Shown: piece by piece, positions 1 through 8,696 of the stretch | Position numbering within the stretch: the stretch's first letter is position 1 | Layout: the number at the start of each line of letters is the position of its first letter | Assembly (NCBI GenBank): GCA_947631495.1 | Contig: CANRLO010000006.1 | Span: forward strand, 1 to 40,040 | Direction: 5' to 3' | Source of the DNA: an uncultured Clostridia bacterium | GTDB taxonomy: Bacteria > Bacillota > Clostridia > TANB77 > CAG-508 | DNA length: 40,040 nucleotides | Notes under the pieces: model-generated | Told to the model about the DNA's origin: nothing | The model's database searches: none | Seen by the model: only the letters and a program-made list of their open reading frames with translations | Program-made: the position numbers and the translations under genes

Positions 1-11
1 AAATTAGGAAA

Positions 12-50
12 AAAGCCAAATTAAAGAGCCTAAATTTAATCAGGCTCTTT
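12..50 (-). terminator. possible terminator after the small minus-strand gene
   Basis: The arms AAAGAGCC (23-30) and GGCTCTTT (43-50) form a hairpin. Read on the minus strand, it is followed after a few bases by a run of T. It lies just past the stop of the 66-aa minus-strand gene. The T run is offset from the stem, so termination is plausible but not certain. Confidence 0.4.
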
Positions 51-54
51 AAGG

Positions 55-77
55 GCGGAATTTATTCCGCTTTTTTA
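55..77 (+). terminator. Rho-independent terminator of an upstream plus-strand gene
   Basis: The arms GCGGAAT (55-61) and ATTCCGC (64-70) are separated by two bases and followed directly by six T. This is a compact intrinsic terminator for a plus-strand transcript entering from outside the window. Confidence 0.7.
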
Positions 78-92
78 TAATGTGTGTCAATT

Positions 93-293
93 TTACATTT
101 TATGAAAGCGATTTTTTTCATTTTTATTTTTACATGCTTCCGTATCTTTCTCACATCTTATAAAATAGCGATGTCCGTCATAATATTGTTTTATTTTTCT
201 TTCAGGCATATACCGTACCGAACAATACTTTTTTTTACAAAAGGCACATTTCAAGTTGCTCTTTAAAACAGAGAAAAAAGTGATTTTTGCCAT
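93..293 (-). CDS. small Cys-rich protein, unknown function
   Basis: This 66-aa basic protein has five cysteines (C16, C19, C24, C47, C54). The C16-x2-C19 pair followed by later cysteines looks like a small zinc-binding fold, but I do not recognise the family. It is judged real because a strong ribosome binding site (AAGGAGG, 7 bases before ATG on the minus strand) and a good promoter about 100 bases upstream support it. It contains one CGG codon (Arg27, 213-215), a codon absent from the housekeeping genes of this window, which suggests acquired origin. An opposite-strand 60-aa reading frame here is its shadow. Confidence 0.6.
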   Translation of the reverse strand: MAKITFFSVLKSNLKCAFCKKKYCSVRYMPERKIKQYYDGHRYFIRCEKDTEACKNKNEKNRFHKM

Positions 294-381
294 ATAATTT
301 CCTCCTTCAATAATTATTGTGTTGTGAACAGTTTCTTATAGTTAACTCCAAAAGAAGATAATAAAAATAAATTTATTTTTT

Positions 382-410
382 AAAGTATCATGATTATACC
401 ATGATACTTT
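382..410. repeat. inverted repeat overlapping a promoter, candidate operator
   Basis: The arms AAAGTATCATG (382-392) and CATGATACTTT (400-410) are a perfect 11-base inverted repeat with a 7-base centre. The centre holds the -10 box of the minus-strand promoter at 393-421. This placement fits a repressor operator. It could instead be a weak terminator for tmRNA, but the T run after the stem is poor. Confidence 0.5.
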
Positions 411-421
411 GCATTCTTCAA
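393..421 (-). promoter_or_regulatory. sigma-A promoter of the small Cys-rich gene
   Basis: On the minus strand, TTGAAG (416-421) and TATAAT (393-398) are separated by 17 bases. Transcription would begin near 386, giving a leader of about 90 bases before the ATG at 293. The -10 box sits in the centre of an 11-base inverted repeat. Confidence 0.6.
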
Positions 422-461
422 TGGTTATTTTTTTGCTTTATTAATTTTAGCAAATTCAATT

Positions 462-817
462 TGGTGGAGGCGAGGAGAGTCGAACTCCTGTCCAATACAT
501 TTTCCATATCAACTTCTACGAGTGTAGTTTGTTATTAAAATTCCCTTTATCTTTTCTTAACAAACAAAGGAAAGAAAAAAGTAGCCATAAAAATACCCAC
601 TATTTCCATGGCAAGAAATAGTTTTGTTTCCCACAAAATCGACGCCTTATCCATAGCTGTGGGCACTATGGTAAAACGTCACCGCTCTTAGGCAGCGAAT
701 GCTAATTCTTTATTATCAGCGTTTATTTTTAGTTCTGCTTTTTTTAAGTGGCCAAAGCAGCCATCCACTACTCGCCATTGGTACTTCTAACATACTGTCG
801 AAACCAAATACGCCCCC
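462..817 (-). ncRNA. ssrA: transfer-messenger RNA (tmRNA)
   Basis: tmRNA rescues stalled ribosomes by adding a degradation tag. The 5' end GGGGGCGTATTTGGTTTCGA (817 downward) and the 3' end with GTTCGACTC and terminal CTCCACCA (to 462) are the two halves of the tRNA-like domain. The length is 356 nt, normal for the family. The tag reading frame on the minus strand ends in ...ADNKELAFAA followed by TAA. The resume codon is inferred to be the GCT that begins this peptide, although an earlier in-frame GCA is possible. Its own promoter lies at 837-865. Confidence 0.95.
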
Positions 818-836
818 ATAAAATAATAACAATATA

Positions 837-865
837 ATTATATAACAGAAACCAAGGAAATTCAA
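837..865 (-). promoter_or_regulatory. sigma-A promoter of ssrA
   Basis: On the minus strand, TTGAAT (860-865) and TATAAT (837-842) are separated by exactly 17 bases. They lie about 20 bases upstream of the mature tmRNA 5' end, so a short leader is presumably removed by RNase P. Confidence 0.75.
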
Positions 866-1090
866 TGGAAAAACATAACAAAATTAAAGTTGCTATTGCA
901 AAATAATAATTTTTATAAAAATTCTAGTGCAGATTTAACAATATAAAACCATAATATAACGAAAAATTATTAAAATTATAGTTTACATATTGCAAATTTA
1001 AAAATAATAGTATATAATAACTATGATTATTACATAAATGTTAATGTATTACAACTTTGTTAAATGTATATTACAATTTTATGAATATTA
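866..1090. other. AT-rich intergenic region, nothing recognised
   Basis: This is very AT-rich sequence between the divergent ssrA and rsmD promoters. I see no reading frame with a ribosome binding site, no clear hairpin and no repeat family here. Confidence 0.6.
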
Positions 1091-1118
1091 TTGACATATT
1101 AGGTAAAACGGATAAAAT
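1091..1118 (+). promoter_or_regulatory. sigma-A promoter of rsmD
   Basis: TTGACA (1091-1096) and TAAAAT (1113-1118) are separated by 16 bases, about 25 bases before the rsmD start codon. The ribosome binding site AAGGAG follows at 1131-1136. Confidence 0.65.
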
Positions 1119-1142
1119 AATAGTAGAACGAAGGAGCAAATA

Positions 1143-1694
1143 ATGAGAGTAATCAGTGGAACAGCAAAAGGTACAAAACTACATTCAATTGATGACTTAT
1201 CAACAAGACCTACATTAGATAGAGTCAAAGAGCCTTTGTTTAGTATTATTCAAACTCATATTGAAGGAGCAATAGTATTAGATTTATTTGCAGGAAGTGG
1301 TGCACTTGGTATTGAAACATTAAGTAGAGGTGCTAAGCACTGCACATTTTGTGATAAATCATATAAGTCCATTCAAATGTTGAAACAAAACATTCAAAAA
1401 ACAAGAATGGAAGAAAAAAGTACAGTTTTAAATGAAGACTACAAAAAATGTTTAGAAGCACAAAAAGAAGCATTTGACATTATTTTCATAGACCCACCTT
1501 ACAAGCTAGACATTGCAGTAGATGCTGTAAAAAGAATTTTAAACCTTCATTTACTTCAAAAAGATGGAATAATTATTTTAGAAACAGACGAACAAGAAAG
1601 AGAATTACAAGAACTAAAAGAATTAGAAATAGAAATATATGATATAAGAAAGTATGGAAGAGTAAACCTTCTATTCATACGCGAAAGGGGCTAA
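1143..1694 (+). CDS. rsmD: 16S rRNA (guanine-966-N2) methyltransferase RsmD
   Basis: RsmD methylates N2 of G966 of 16S rRNA using S-adenosylmethionine during 30S assembly. The 183-aa length is typical. The N-terminus MRVISGTAKG is characteristic. SAM-binding motif I (VLDLFAGSG, around residues 45-53) and the catalytic DPPY (117-120) are present. The start is the ATG preceded by AAGGAG. A gene for a coiled-coil protein follows after 3 bases, so the two are co-transcribed. coaD, the usual partner of rsmD in Firmicutes, is not next to it here. Confidence 0.93.
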   Translation: MRVISGTAKGTKLHSIDDLSTRPTLDRVKEPLFSIIQTHIEGAIVLDLFAGSGALGIETLSRGAKHCTFCDKSYKSIQMLKQNIQKTRMEEKSTVLNEDYKKCLEAQKEAFDIIFIDPPYKLDIAVDAVKRILNLHLLQKDGIIILETDEQERELQELKELEIEIYDIRKYGRVNLLFIRERG

Positions 1695-1697
1695 ACC

Positions 1698-2135
1698 ATG
1701 GAATTATTTACATTATTAGAAACATTGGAGGAAATGCTAGAAGCTAGCAAGTCAATTCCTTTTTCAAACAAAGGAATTATTGATAAAGAAGAAATGTTAG
1801 AAATTATTAAAGAAATACGTTTAAAATTACCAGATGAATTAAAACAAGCTAAATGGGTAAAAGAAGAAAGACAACGTATTTTAGTAGAAGCACAAAAAGA
1901 AGCAGATGATATTGTAAAAGAAGCAGAAAATAGAATTATATCTATGATTGATGAACATGAAATTACAAGAAAAGCATATGAACAAAAAGCAGAAATTATA
2001 GAAACAGCCAATGAAATGTCAAGAGAAATTTCAAAGGGAACTAAAGATTATGCTGATAGCATTTTACAAAACATAGAAACAACTTTACAAAATGCACTAG
2101 AAACAATTCAAAATAATAGAAAAGAATTACAATAA
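1698..2135 (+). CDS. coiled-coil protein, ATP synthase b-subunit-like
   Basis: This 145-aa protein is almost entirely predicted helix and rich in Glu, Lys and Ala. Its middle part (about residues 55-120, with EAQKEADDIVKEAENRI) resembles the stalk coiled coil of F-type ATPase subunit b or DivIVA-like proteins. There is no membrane segment, so it is not a true F0 b subunit. Similar short coiled-coil proteins occur next to rsmD/coaD in Clostridia and are often loosely named ATPase; their role is unknown to me. It starts 3 bases after rsmD and ends at a clear terminator. Confidence 0.75.
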   Translation: MELFTLLETLEEMLEASKSIPFSNKGIIDKEEMLEIIKEIRLKLPDELKQAKWVKEERQRILVEAQKEADDIVKEAENRIISMIDEHEITRKAYEQKAEIIETANEMSREISKGTKDYADSILQNIETTLQNALETIQNNRKELQ

Positions 2136-2140
2136 AAAAA

Positions 2141-2175
2141 AAAAATTACAACACAAAAAGTTGTAATTTTTTTTT
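2141..2175 (+). terminator. Rho-independent terminator
   Basis: The arms AAAAATTACAAC (2141-2152) and GTTGTAATTTTT (2160 onward) enclose a 7-base loop and are followed by T residues. This ends the rsmD transcript. Confidence 0.8.
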
Positions 2176-2182
2176 GAATTCC

Positions 2183-2211
2183 TTGCAAATTATAGTACAC
2201 AATGATAGAAT
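2183..2211 (+). promoter_or_regulatory. probable sigma-A promoter of the ftsK-like gene
   Basis: TTGCAA (2183-2188) and TAGAAT (2206-2211) are spaced 17 bases apart, between the preceding terminator and the start codon at 2250. Confidence 0.55.
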
Positions 2212-2249
2212 AAAAATGAAAAAATGGAAGAAAAGGATGAATAAATAAA

Positions 2250-4694
2250 ATGGCCAAAAGAGGAAGAAAAAAGAAACAAGAACCAAAAATAAATATAGAT
2301 GTTGCAGTAGTATTTATGTTGCTAATTAGTGTATTACTTGCTGTTTTCATCTACGGAAAATCAGGATTTTTAGGAGAACATTTAAGCCCAGCCTTAGGTG
2401 GCATTATGGGATTTATTAAATACATTATACCAATTGGAACTTTTGCAATTGGCATATATTTAGCTTACGATAAAAAAGAATATCTAATTACAAAATTATT
2501 GCAATATGCAATTTTCTTAATTTGTATTGCAGTTATGCTTAGCGTATTTCAAATATCAGCGGGAAATATTAATACTGCAAAAGGAATGGAGCAAAGCATA
2601 AAAGATGCTTATTATTTAGGAGCAAGAGATATTGGTGGAGGTATTATTGGAACTGTTATTGCTGTACCACTAATTAATTTTTTAGGAACTTTAGGAACTA
2701 TTGTATTATCTATTGGCCTTGCTCTTATTACTTTTGTAATTATGTTTTCAATAAAACCAACAAATATGATTTATAGCATTGTAGATTACTTTTTAGACAA
2801 AAAAGAAGAAAGAAGAAAATTGCGTGAGCAAGAAAGAAAACAAATGCACAAACCTGTAAGGCAACAAGCAGAAATGGTAGAAGAAATTGTGCCAAAGAAA
2901 GAAACATTAAAAGAAAGAAGAGCGCGTGAAAAAGAAGAAGCAAGAAGACGAGCACTAGAAATTGACGAAGACCAATTAAGCATCAATTTAGCAGGGTTAG
3001 AAAATGAAATAAGAAGTGGCAAACTTAAAAAATATAATCATGAACAGGATGATTTAAATCCAATTGGAATGGAAAAAGCTCCATCTCCAAACGAACTTGG
3101 AAACTTATTTAAACAAGAAGTAGAAACAAAAGAAGAAAAAGTGAAAGAAGTTTTAAATTTAGAGCATACTATGACTGTAGAAGATGGAAAAGACACTTAT
3201 GAATTTCCACCAATTGAAATGTTAAGTGAAGGAAGTAAACAAGGCTTAAAAGGTGGTAAAAAAGCAGTAGCAGATACAGCAAGCAAATTACAAAAAACAT
3301 TATATAGTTTTGGAGTTTCTGCTAAGGTAGAAAATGTGTCTGTAGGTCCAGCTATTACTAGATATGAATTAAGACCTGCAGAAGGAGTACGTGTTAGTAA
3401 AATTGCAAATTTAGCCGATGACATTGCTTTAAATTTAGCAGCAGAAACCATTCGTATAGAGGCACCAATTCCAGGAAAAAATGCAGTTGGTATAGAAGTT
3501 CCAAATGCAGAAAATGAAGTGGTACACTTAAGAGATATTATAGATACACCAGAATTTGAAGACCATAAATCAAAACTTGCCTTTGCTTTAGGAAAAGACG
3601 TAGCCGGAAAAGAAATTGTAACAGATATTGCAAAAATGCCACACGTTATGATAGCAGGTGCAACAGGTTCTGGAAAGAGTGTATGTATTAACACTTTAAT
3701 TACAAGTATCATTTATAAAGCAAAGCCAAGTGAAGTAAAATTAGTAATGGTAGACCCAAAAGTAGTAGAATTATCTGTTTATAATGGAATTCCACACTTA
3801 CTAATTCCAGTTGTAACAGACCCAAAAAAAGCAGCAGGAGCACTTGCTTGGGCAGTACAAGAAATGGAAAATAGATATGCCACCTTTGCAGCAAAAGGAG
3901 TAAGAGATTTAAAAGGTTATAACGAAGCAGTAGAAAAAGCAGATGGCATTGGAAAATTACCACATATTGTCATTATTATAGATGAGCTTGCAGATTTAAT
4001 GATGGTAGCTAAAAAAGACGTAGAAGATGCTATTTGTCGTTTAGCACAAAAAGCAAGAGCAGCAGGAATGCACTTAGTAATTGCGACCCAAAGACCATCT
4101 GTTGATGTAATTACAGGTTTAATTAAAGCAAATATTCCATCAAGAATAGCTTTTGCGGTATCTTCACAAGTAGATTCTAGAACTATTCTAGACATGGTAG
4201 GAGCAGAAAAATTACTTGGAAAAGGAGACATGTTATTCTATCCAGCAGGAGCACCAAAACCAACTAGAATTCAAGGAGCATTTATTTCAGATGGAGAAGT
4301 AGAGAAAATAGTCAACTTCTTGAAAGCAAATGGAGAAGCAACCTACAATGAAGACATTTTAGAAAGTATTGAAAATGCAAATAAAACAGATAAAGAAATG
4401 GCAGAGCAAGAAATGGAAGACGACGATACAGACCCATTCTTAATGGATGCTATTGACGTTGTAGTAGAAACAGGCCAAGCATCTACTTCTTTTATTCAAA
4501 GAAGGTTTAAAGTAGGTTATGCAAGAGCAGGAAGAATTATAGACCAAATGGAAGAAAGAGGAGTTATTTCTGGTTACCAAGGAAGTAAGCCAAGAGAAGT
4601 TTTAATGACAAAAGAAAGACTAGCAGAATTAAAAATGGGAACTACACCACAGGTGGAACAAAATAAGGAAGAAGTAACAGAAACAGAAGAATAA
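2250..4694 (+). CDS. ftsK: FtsK/SpoIIIE family DNA translocase
   Basis: This hexameric ATPase pumps chromosomal DNA through the division septum, and in spore formers into the forespore. The 814-aa protein has several N-terminal hydrophobic segments (within about residues 18-165) and a charged linker rich in Glu and Lys (about 170-300). The motor domain has Walker A GATGSGKS (470-477) and Walker B IIIDEL with D578. A C-terminal winged-helix gamma domain (about 730-790, QRRFKVGYARAGRIIDQME) recognises polar DNA sequences. The sequence cannot tell FtsK from SpoIIIE; the short linker suits either. The gene is preceded by its own promoter. Confidence 0.93.
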   Translation: MAKRGRKKKQEPKINIDVAVVFMLLISVLLAVFIYGKSGFLGEHLSPALGGIMGFIKYIIPIGTFAIGIYLAYDKKEYLITKLLQYAIFLICIAVMLSVFQISAGNINTAKGMEQSIKDAYYLGARDIGGGIIGTVIAVPLINFLGTLGTIVLSIGLALITFVIMFSIKPTNMIYSIVDYFLDKKEERRKLREQERKQMHKPVRQQAEMVEEIVPKKETLKERRAREKEEARRRALEIDEDQLSINLAGLENEIRSGKLKKYNHEQDDLNPIGMEKAPSPNELGNLFKQEVETKEEKVKEVLNLEHTMTVEDGKDTYEFPPIEMLSEGSKQGLKGGKKAVADTASKLQKTLYSFGVSAKVENVSVGPAITRYELRPAEGVRVSKIANLADDIALNLAAETIRIEAPIPGKNAVGIEVPNAENEVVHLRDIIDTPEFEDHKSKLAFALGKDVAGKEIVTDIAKMPHVMIAGATGSGKSVCINTLITSIIYKAKPSEVKLVMVDPKVVELSVYNGIPHLLIPVVTDPKKAAGALAWAVQEMENRYATFAAKGVRDLKGYNEAVEKADGIGKLPHIVIIIDELADLMMVAKKDVEDAICRLAQKARAAGMHLVIATQRPSVDVITGLIKANIPSRIAFAVSSQVDSRTILDMVGAEKLLGKGDMLFYPAGAPKPTRIQGAFISDGEVEKIVNFLKANGEATYNEDILESIENANKTDKEMAEQEMEDDDTDPFLMDAIDVVVETGQASTSFIQRRFKVGYARAGRIIDQMEERGVISGYQGSKPREVLMTKERLAELKMGTTPQVEQNKEEVTETEE

Positions 4695-4735
4695 AAATAG
4701 AATGAAATGTGAAAAGATATAAAAATACATATTGA

Positions 4736-4766
4736 AATATTATATTAAAATATTATATTAAAATAT
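4736..4766. repeat. short AT direct repeat
   Basis: The unit ATTATATTAAAAT occurs twice in tandem, with a third partial copy before it, in the gap upstream of the 565-aa gene. It is low-complexity AT sequence with no clear role. Confidence 0.4.
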
Positions 4767-4826
4767 ATGACAAGTATTTTTAATAGAAACACTAAAAAGC
4801 GAAAAACACAAAAGAAAGGTAAACAA

Positions 4827-6521
4827 ATGGCAAAAGAAGATATTTTTTCTAAAATTAATTTTAGAGACTATAATAACGAATTAGAAAATATATTAGAGCA
4901 GAAGGATTTTTCAAGTGATGTGAAAAACCTTCTGCTTAGTATGCTATACAAAATTGAAAACGGCTACCAAGATTATGAAATGGTAAAAGTAAATGTAAGT
5001 ACGAAAAAAAACTTCTTAAAAAAGATTATTCAAATCATTCAAAAAGAATGTCAGCAAATTAACCTAATAAAGCCTTTAAGTGAAGAAAGCAAAGAATTAG
5101 AAGAAAAACAAGTAAATTATCTTATTGATAAAGAAAAAGGAATTATTTCAGTTTATCCAAATGAAAGAATGGTGTTAGAAGCCTTAGTTACATTAAATCA
5201 AAAAGAAATAGAAATAGAAGATAAATATGAACTTTTTTCTATTGGATTAAAAGACGTATTAACAGTAGGAAATCGAATGAATTTAGTAGAAGTCATTCGA
5301 GACTTCAATGGATGGTCGTGGGATATTACTACAAGTCAAATGGAAAGTAAAAATATAAATATTGTTTATCAAAATTTACTTTTACTACTTGGAAATCAAT
5401 TTTTAAAAAAATGGTTAACAGATGATATAAGTCAAGAGGAAGAAGAGACTTTTCTTCCAAATAATGAAATTTTAAGAAGTAAGTATAACAATAGTTTTGG
5501 CCTAACACAAGCAGAAGTTCAAAAAGAAGAAAAAATTGACTATGTGCAAGCAATGCAAAATCTTTTATGTAAGAAATATGGAGAAGAATTAGGAAAATTA
5601 TTTGTAGAACAATTTATAAAAACAGTAATTGCAATAGGTTCAAATCGAAATCAAATTCAAAAACAAAAAATAATAGAAAAACAGAAAGAAATTCAACAAA
5701 TGCTAACTTTAATGCAAGACAATAAAAAATATCTAGAAAGTTTATCTAAAAGAAAAAAAGAAATCAATTTGTATATCAAAAAAATAGATACATGGCTAAA
5801 TAATGAAACATTGTTAAAAGAAGAATACCAAGAGAGAAATCGCAAATTACCAAATAAAGAAAAAATTTTCAGCGTAAGCCATTTAAAAATCATGTTAGAC
5901 AAAGAAAGAAAAAGCTTATTAGAAGAAATCAAAGAATGTAACAAGCAAATGGAGCCAAAAGAATTTGTAAGTAAGAAGAACGAATTAGAAGAAAAATTAC
6001 AATTCTTTGAAAGTATAGGAGTAAAAGAAACAGAAAAAGTTGATGCAACAAAGCAAATTGATTTATTACAAAATATATTCTTAGATTGTTTCTTAGAAAA
6101 AGTTAAAAAAGCTGAAGGTAAAAAAGATATTCATAATATAATTTATGAATTACGTTATTATGAACAAATACCATATAGACAAAAACAAGAAGAACAAGGA
6201 AAACAAGAAAATCAAGAGAATCGAGATAGACAACAAAAAATAAAACAAGTAGAAAAAGAACTAATAAAAAAAGCTTGTTATGCTAAATTATTAACTACAT
6301 TTAGTGATCAAGAAGAATTAAATGAAACTATATTAGCAAATCAATTTCAAAGCAAAATAATAAACTTAGAAAATACGATATATCTTTTAAAATATCATAA
6401 AGGAATTTTAAAAATACAAATCTATGATGGTACAATAGAGGAAGAAACCAAAGAAATACCAATTACGAAAAAAGTAGAATTACAAGTCAAACTAAATAAA
6501 AAAATCAAGCTATGGGAGTAG
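4827..6521 (+). CDS. conserved-looking protein of unknown function with central coiled coil
   Basis: I do not recognise this 565-aa protein. It is soluble, highly charged and Lys/Glu-rich. A long coiled coil spans about residues 275-400, and a Gln/Glu-rich linker lies near residue 470. There is no signal peptide, membrane segment or nucleotide-binding motif that I can see. The reading frame is open from 4767, but the ATG at 4827 is chosen because GAAAGG lies 8 bases before it and the upstream start has no ribosome binding site. It sits between ftsK and a beta-CASP RNase gene and has no CGG codons, so it behaves as a resident gene. Confidence 0.7.
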   Translation: MAKEDIFSKINFRDYNNELENILEQKDFSSDVKNLLLSMLYKIENGYQDYEMVKVNVSTKKNFLKKIIQIIQKECQQINLIKPLSEESKELEEKQVNYLIDKEKGIISVYPNERMVLEALVTLNQKEIEIEDKYELFSIGLKDVLTVGNRMNLVEVIRDFNGWSWDITTSQMESKNINIVYQNLLLLLGNQFLKKWLTDDISQEEEETFLPNNEILRSKYNNSFGLTQAEVQKEEKIDYVQAMQNLLCKKYGEELGKLFVEQFIKTVIAIGSNRNQIQKQKIIEKQKEIQQMLTLMQDNKKYLESLSKRKKEINLYIKKIDTWLNNETLLKEEYQERNRKLPNKEKIFSVSHLKIMLDKERKSLLEEIKECNKQMEPKEFVSKKNELEEKLQFFESIGVKETEKVDATKQIDLLQNIFLDCFLEKVKKAEGKKDIHNIIYELRYYEQIPYRQKQEEQGKQENQENRDRQQKIKQVEKELIKKACYAKLLTTFSDQEELNETILANQFQSKIINLENTIYLLKYHKGILKIQIYDGTIEEETKEIPITKKVELQVKLNKKIKLWE

Positions 6522-6526
6522 TGGAG

Positions 6527-6576
6527 CAATTTGGGACAGTCCCAAATTGTCCCAAATGGAACAATTTGTACCACCC
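6527..6576. repeat. REP-like palindrome (divergent copy)
   Basis: A perfect inverted repeat, CAATTTGGGA (6527-6536) and TCCCAAATTG (6540-6549), is followed by a half-copy containing TCCCAAATGGAACAATTTG (6550-6568). It shares the GGGAC/GTCCC core and the CCAAATGGAAC phrase with other palindromes of the window. It lies 5 bases after a stop codon, in an intergenic gap. Confidence 0.5.
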
Positions 6577-6602
6577 CTATTTAATAGAGAGGAGAATAAA
6601 AT

Positions 6603-8255
6603 ATGAAAATAACCTTTTTAGGTGCAACAAAAACAGTAACAGGTTCTAATTTTTTAGTAGAAGCGGCAGGAAAGAAATTTTTAGTAGATTGTGGAATGTA
6701 TCAAGGCCAAGCACAAGATGAATGGGAAAATTCAGCACCTTTTGCTTTTGATGTAAATGACATAGATTTTATGTTATTAACACATGCACATATTGACCAC
6801 TCTGGCAGAATTCCAAAATTATATAAAGAAGGTTTTAGAAAGAAAATATATGCTACTAAGGCAACTTGTGATTTATGTAGCATTATGCTACCAGACAGTG
6901 GACACATTCAAGAAATGGAAATTGAATGGAAAAATAGAAAAAGATTGCGCAAAGGCTTAGAACCAGAGCCACCATTATATACAGCGCAAGAAGCGATAGA
7001 GTCTCTTAAAATTTTTGAACCTGTGAAATATGATGAAATTATAGAAATTAGTGATAAAATTCATGTACGTTTTAATGATGCAGGACACATGCTTGGTTCT
7101 AGCATTATTGAAGTATGGGCAAGTGAAAATGGAAAAGTAACAAAAACTGTATTTACAGGAGATATAGGAAATAACGATATTCCACTTCTTTCTTCTCCAA
7201 CCATGATAGAAAGTGCTGATTATTTGGTAATGGAATCTACTTATGGTGGAAGATTACATACTAGAAATGATGATAAGGCAGAAATGTTCTTAAATATAGT
7301 AGCAGAAACATTGAATAAAGGTGGAACAGTTGTTATTCCATCATTTGCAGTAGGAAGAACACAAGAAATTCTATATGAGCTAAACAATTTAAAAGAAAAT
7401 AGAAAAGACAAAGAATTTAAAGAAAAATATTATACTTTAATGGGAGCTCCTGTATATGTAGATAGTCCACTTGCTATTTCTGCTACAGAGGTATTCAGAA
7501 ATAATATGGATTTATTTGACGAAGAAACACAGCAGCTTATGAAAAGAGGAGATAATCCATTAGAATTTCCCGGCTTAAAATTTACAAAAACAGCAGAAGA
7601 ATCTAAAGAATTAAATGAAAAGAATGAAGCTTCTATTATTATATCTGCTAGTGGTATGTGTGAAGTAGGAAGAATTAAACATCATTTAAAACATAATTTA
7701 TGGAATCCAAATAGCACTATTTTATTCGTAGGTTATCAAGCACCAGGAACGTTAGGAAGAAAAATTGTAGATGGAGCAAAAACAGTAAAAATATTTGGTG
7801 AAGAAATTGCAGTAAATGCAAGAATAGAATACATTGAGGGATATTCTGGTCATGCCGACCAAGAGTGGTTATTAAACTTCATTTATTCATTCTTTGAAAA
7901 ACCAAAAACGATTTTCTTAGTACATGGAGAGCCAGAAGGGCAAATTGCATTAAAGCAAAAAATACAAGGAACTACGCAAATACCTGTTATTATTCCAGAA
8001 TATGGTGAAGAATATGAACTAAATGAACAAGTACAACGTTTAGGAAGAGTAAAAGGTGCAAAAGAGCATGAAAGAAAATATATTCGCTTAGAAGTTCTAG
8101 GAAGAATTCAAACTTTAAAAGAAGAATTAGAAGATATGTCTACTATTGTACAAAAAGAAATGTTAGTTGAAGATGCTAATGATGAAGATATTGCAAAACT
8201 AAATGACAGAATTAAAGAACTAGAACAACAAATTGTAAAGATTATAGAAGGATAA
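6603..8255 (+). CDS. MBL-fold beta-CASP RNA-processing exonuclease
   Basis: This metallo-beta-lactamase fold hydrolase of the RNA-specificity (CPSF/YSH1-like) group is probably an RNase. Motif 2 THAHIDH (residues 60-66) binds two zincs. Further motifs are DAGHMLGSS, FTGDIG, the ESTYGGR segment, the beta-CASP insert with PSFAVGRTQE and SASGMCEVGRI, and a late YSGHAD and LVHGEPE. The length of 550 aa includes a C-terminal coiled extension (about 465-550) beyond the common core of about 460 aa. A strong AGAGAGGAG site precedes the ATG. It stands alone, with a REP-like palindrome just upstream. The substrate cannot be told from sequence. Confidence 0.88.
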   Translation: MKITFLGATKTVTGSNFLVEAAGKKFLVDCGMYQGQAQDEWENSAPFAFDVNDIDFMLLTHAHIDHSGRIPKLYKEGFRKKIYATKATCDLCSIMLPDSGHIQEMEIEWKNRKRLRKGLEPEPPLYTAQEAIESLKIFEPVKYDEIIEISDKIHVRFNDAGHMLGSSIIEVWASENGKVTKTVFTGDIGNNDIPLLSSPTMIESADYLVMESTYGGRLHTRNDDKAEMFLNIVAETLNKGGTVVIPSFAVGRTQEILYELNNLKENRKDKEFKEKYYTLMGAPVYVDSPLAISATEVFRNNMDLFDEETQQLMKRGDNPLEFPGLKFTKTAEESKELNEKNEASIIISASGMCEVGRIKHHLKHNLWNPNSTILFVGYQAPGTLGRKIVDGAKTVKIFGEEIAVNARIEYIEGYSGHADQEWLLNFIYSFFEKPKTIFLVHGEPEGQIALKQKIQGTTQIPVIIPEYGEEYELNEQVQRLGRVKGAKEHERKYIRLEVLGRIQTLKEELEDMSTIVQKEMLVEDANDEDIAKLNDRIKELEQQIVKIIEG

Positions 8256-8352
8256 AAAAATTTAAAATTTAATCTTTTATAATTGAAATTATATTTTAAA
8301 ATACAAAAATATATGGTTATATAAAAAATTATTTATAAAATAGAAATTATTT

Positions 8353-8388
8353 AATAAAAAAAGAAAAACCCCACCAATCTTGGTGGGG
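8353..8388 (-). terminator. strong Rho-independent terminator, minus strand
   Basis: The arms CCCCACCAA (8369-8377) and TTGGTGGGG (8380-8388) form a 9-bp GC-rich stem with a 2-base gap. On the minus strand it is followed by a T-rich tract (8353-8368). There is no T tract on the plus side, so it ends a minus-strand transcript. Confidence 0.85.
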
Positions 8389-8690
8389 AAAGATAGAAAA
8401 CATAAAGCATGGGGAATATAGATTTACTTTTTACGCGGTGTATTATTTTGATTTTCAAAATCCATGTTCAATTTTCAAGGTACGTTTAGAACTTGTTTCT
8501 ATCTTTTTTATAGCACATTTGCAAGGGTAGAGTTTTTGGTATGTACTCATATTCGCTCTCAAGAATAAAAAGAAAAAAGTAATATTCTATTTATCTTAAG
8601 ATAGTGCTTACCCTCTTAAATTCTGTAATGCCTCTTTGCAAAAATTACATATGCAAAAGAAAGAATTTAATTTTGTATTGTAATAAATTT
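8354..8690 (-). ncRNA. candidate structured noncoding RNA, about 340 nt
   Basis: A perfect consensus promoter at 8697-8725 and a strong terminator at 8353-8388, both on the minus strand, define a transcript with no reading frame that has a ribosome binding site. Internal pairing is visible. TTTGCAA near the 5' side can pair with TTGCAAA about 100 nt later. An 11-base stem AAAGATAGAAA/TTTCTATCTTT (8496-8506 with 8389-8399) closes a 3' domain. That domain contains TACCTTGAAAATTGAAC, which resembles the pre-rRNA spacer box of Firmicutes. I see no hallmark of RNase P RNA, SRP RNA, 6S or T-box. The class is unidentified. Confidence 0.7.
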
Positions 8691-8696
8691 AGCAAT

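Noticed and set aside
84..266. 60-aa plus-strand frame at the left end
   Set aside because: It overlaps the Cys-rich minus-strand gene, which has a far better ribosome binding site and promoter. It follows a terminator without its own promoter.
3197..3712. 171-aa reading frame on the minus strand inside ftsK
   Set aside because: It is antisense to the conserved FtsK motor domain, has no ribosome binding site and has a composition typical of a shadow frame.
8391..8690. RNase P RNA, T-box or riboswitch for the minus-strand RNA
   Set aside because: The conserved GAGGAAAGTCC and ACAGAA-type RNase P core is missing. There is no T-box AGGGTGGTACCGCG, and no coding gene lies directly downstream on that strand before the terminator.
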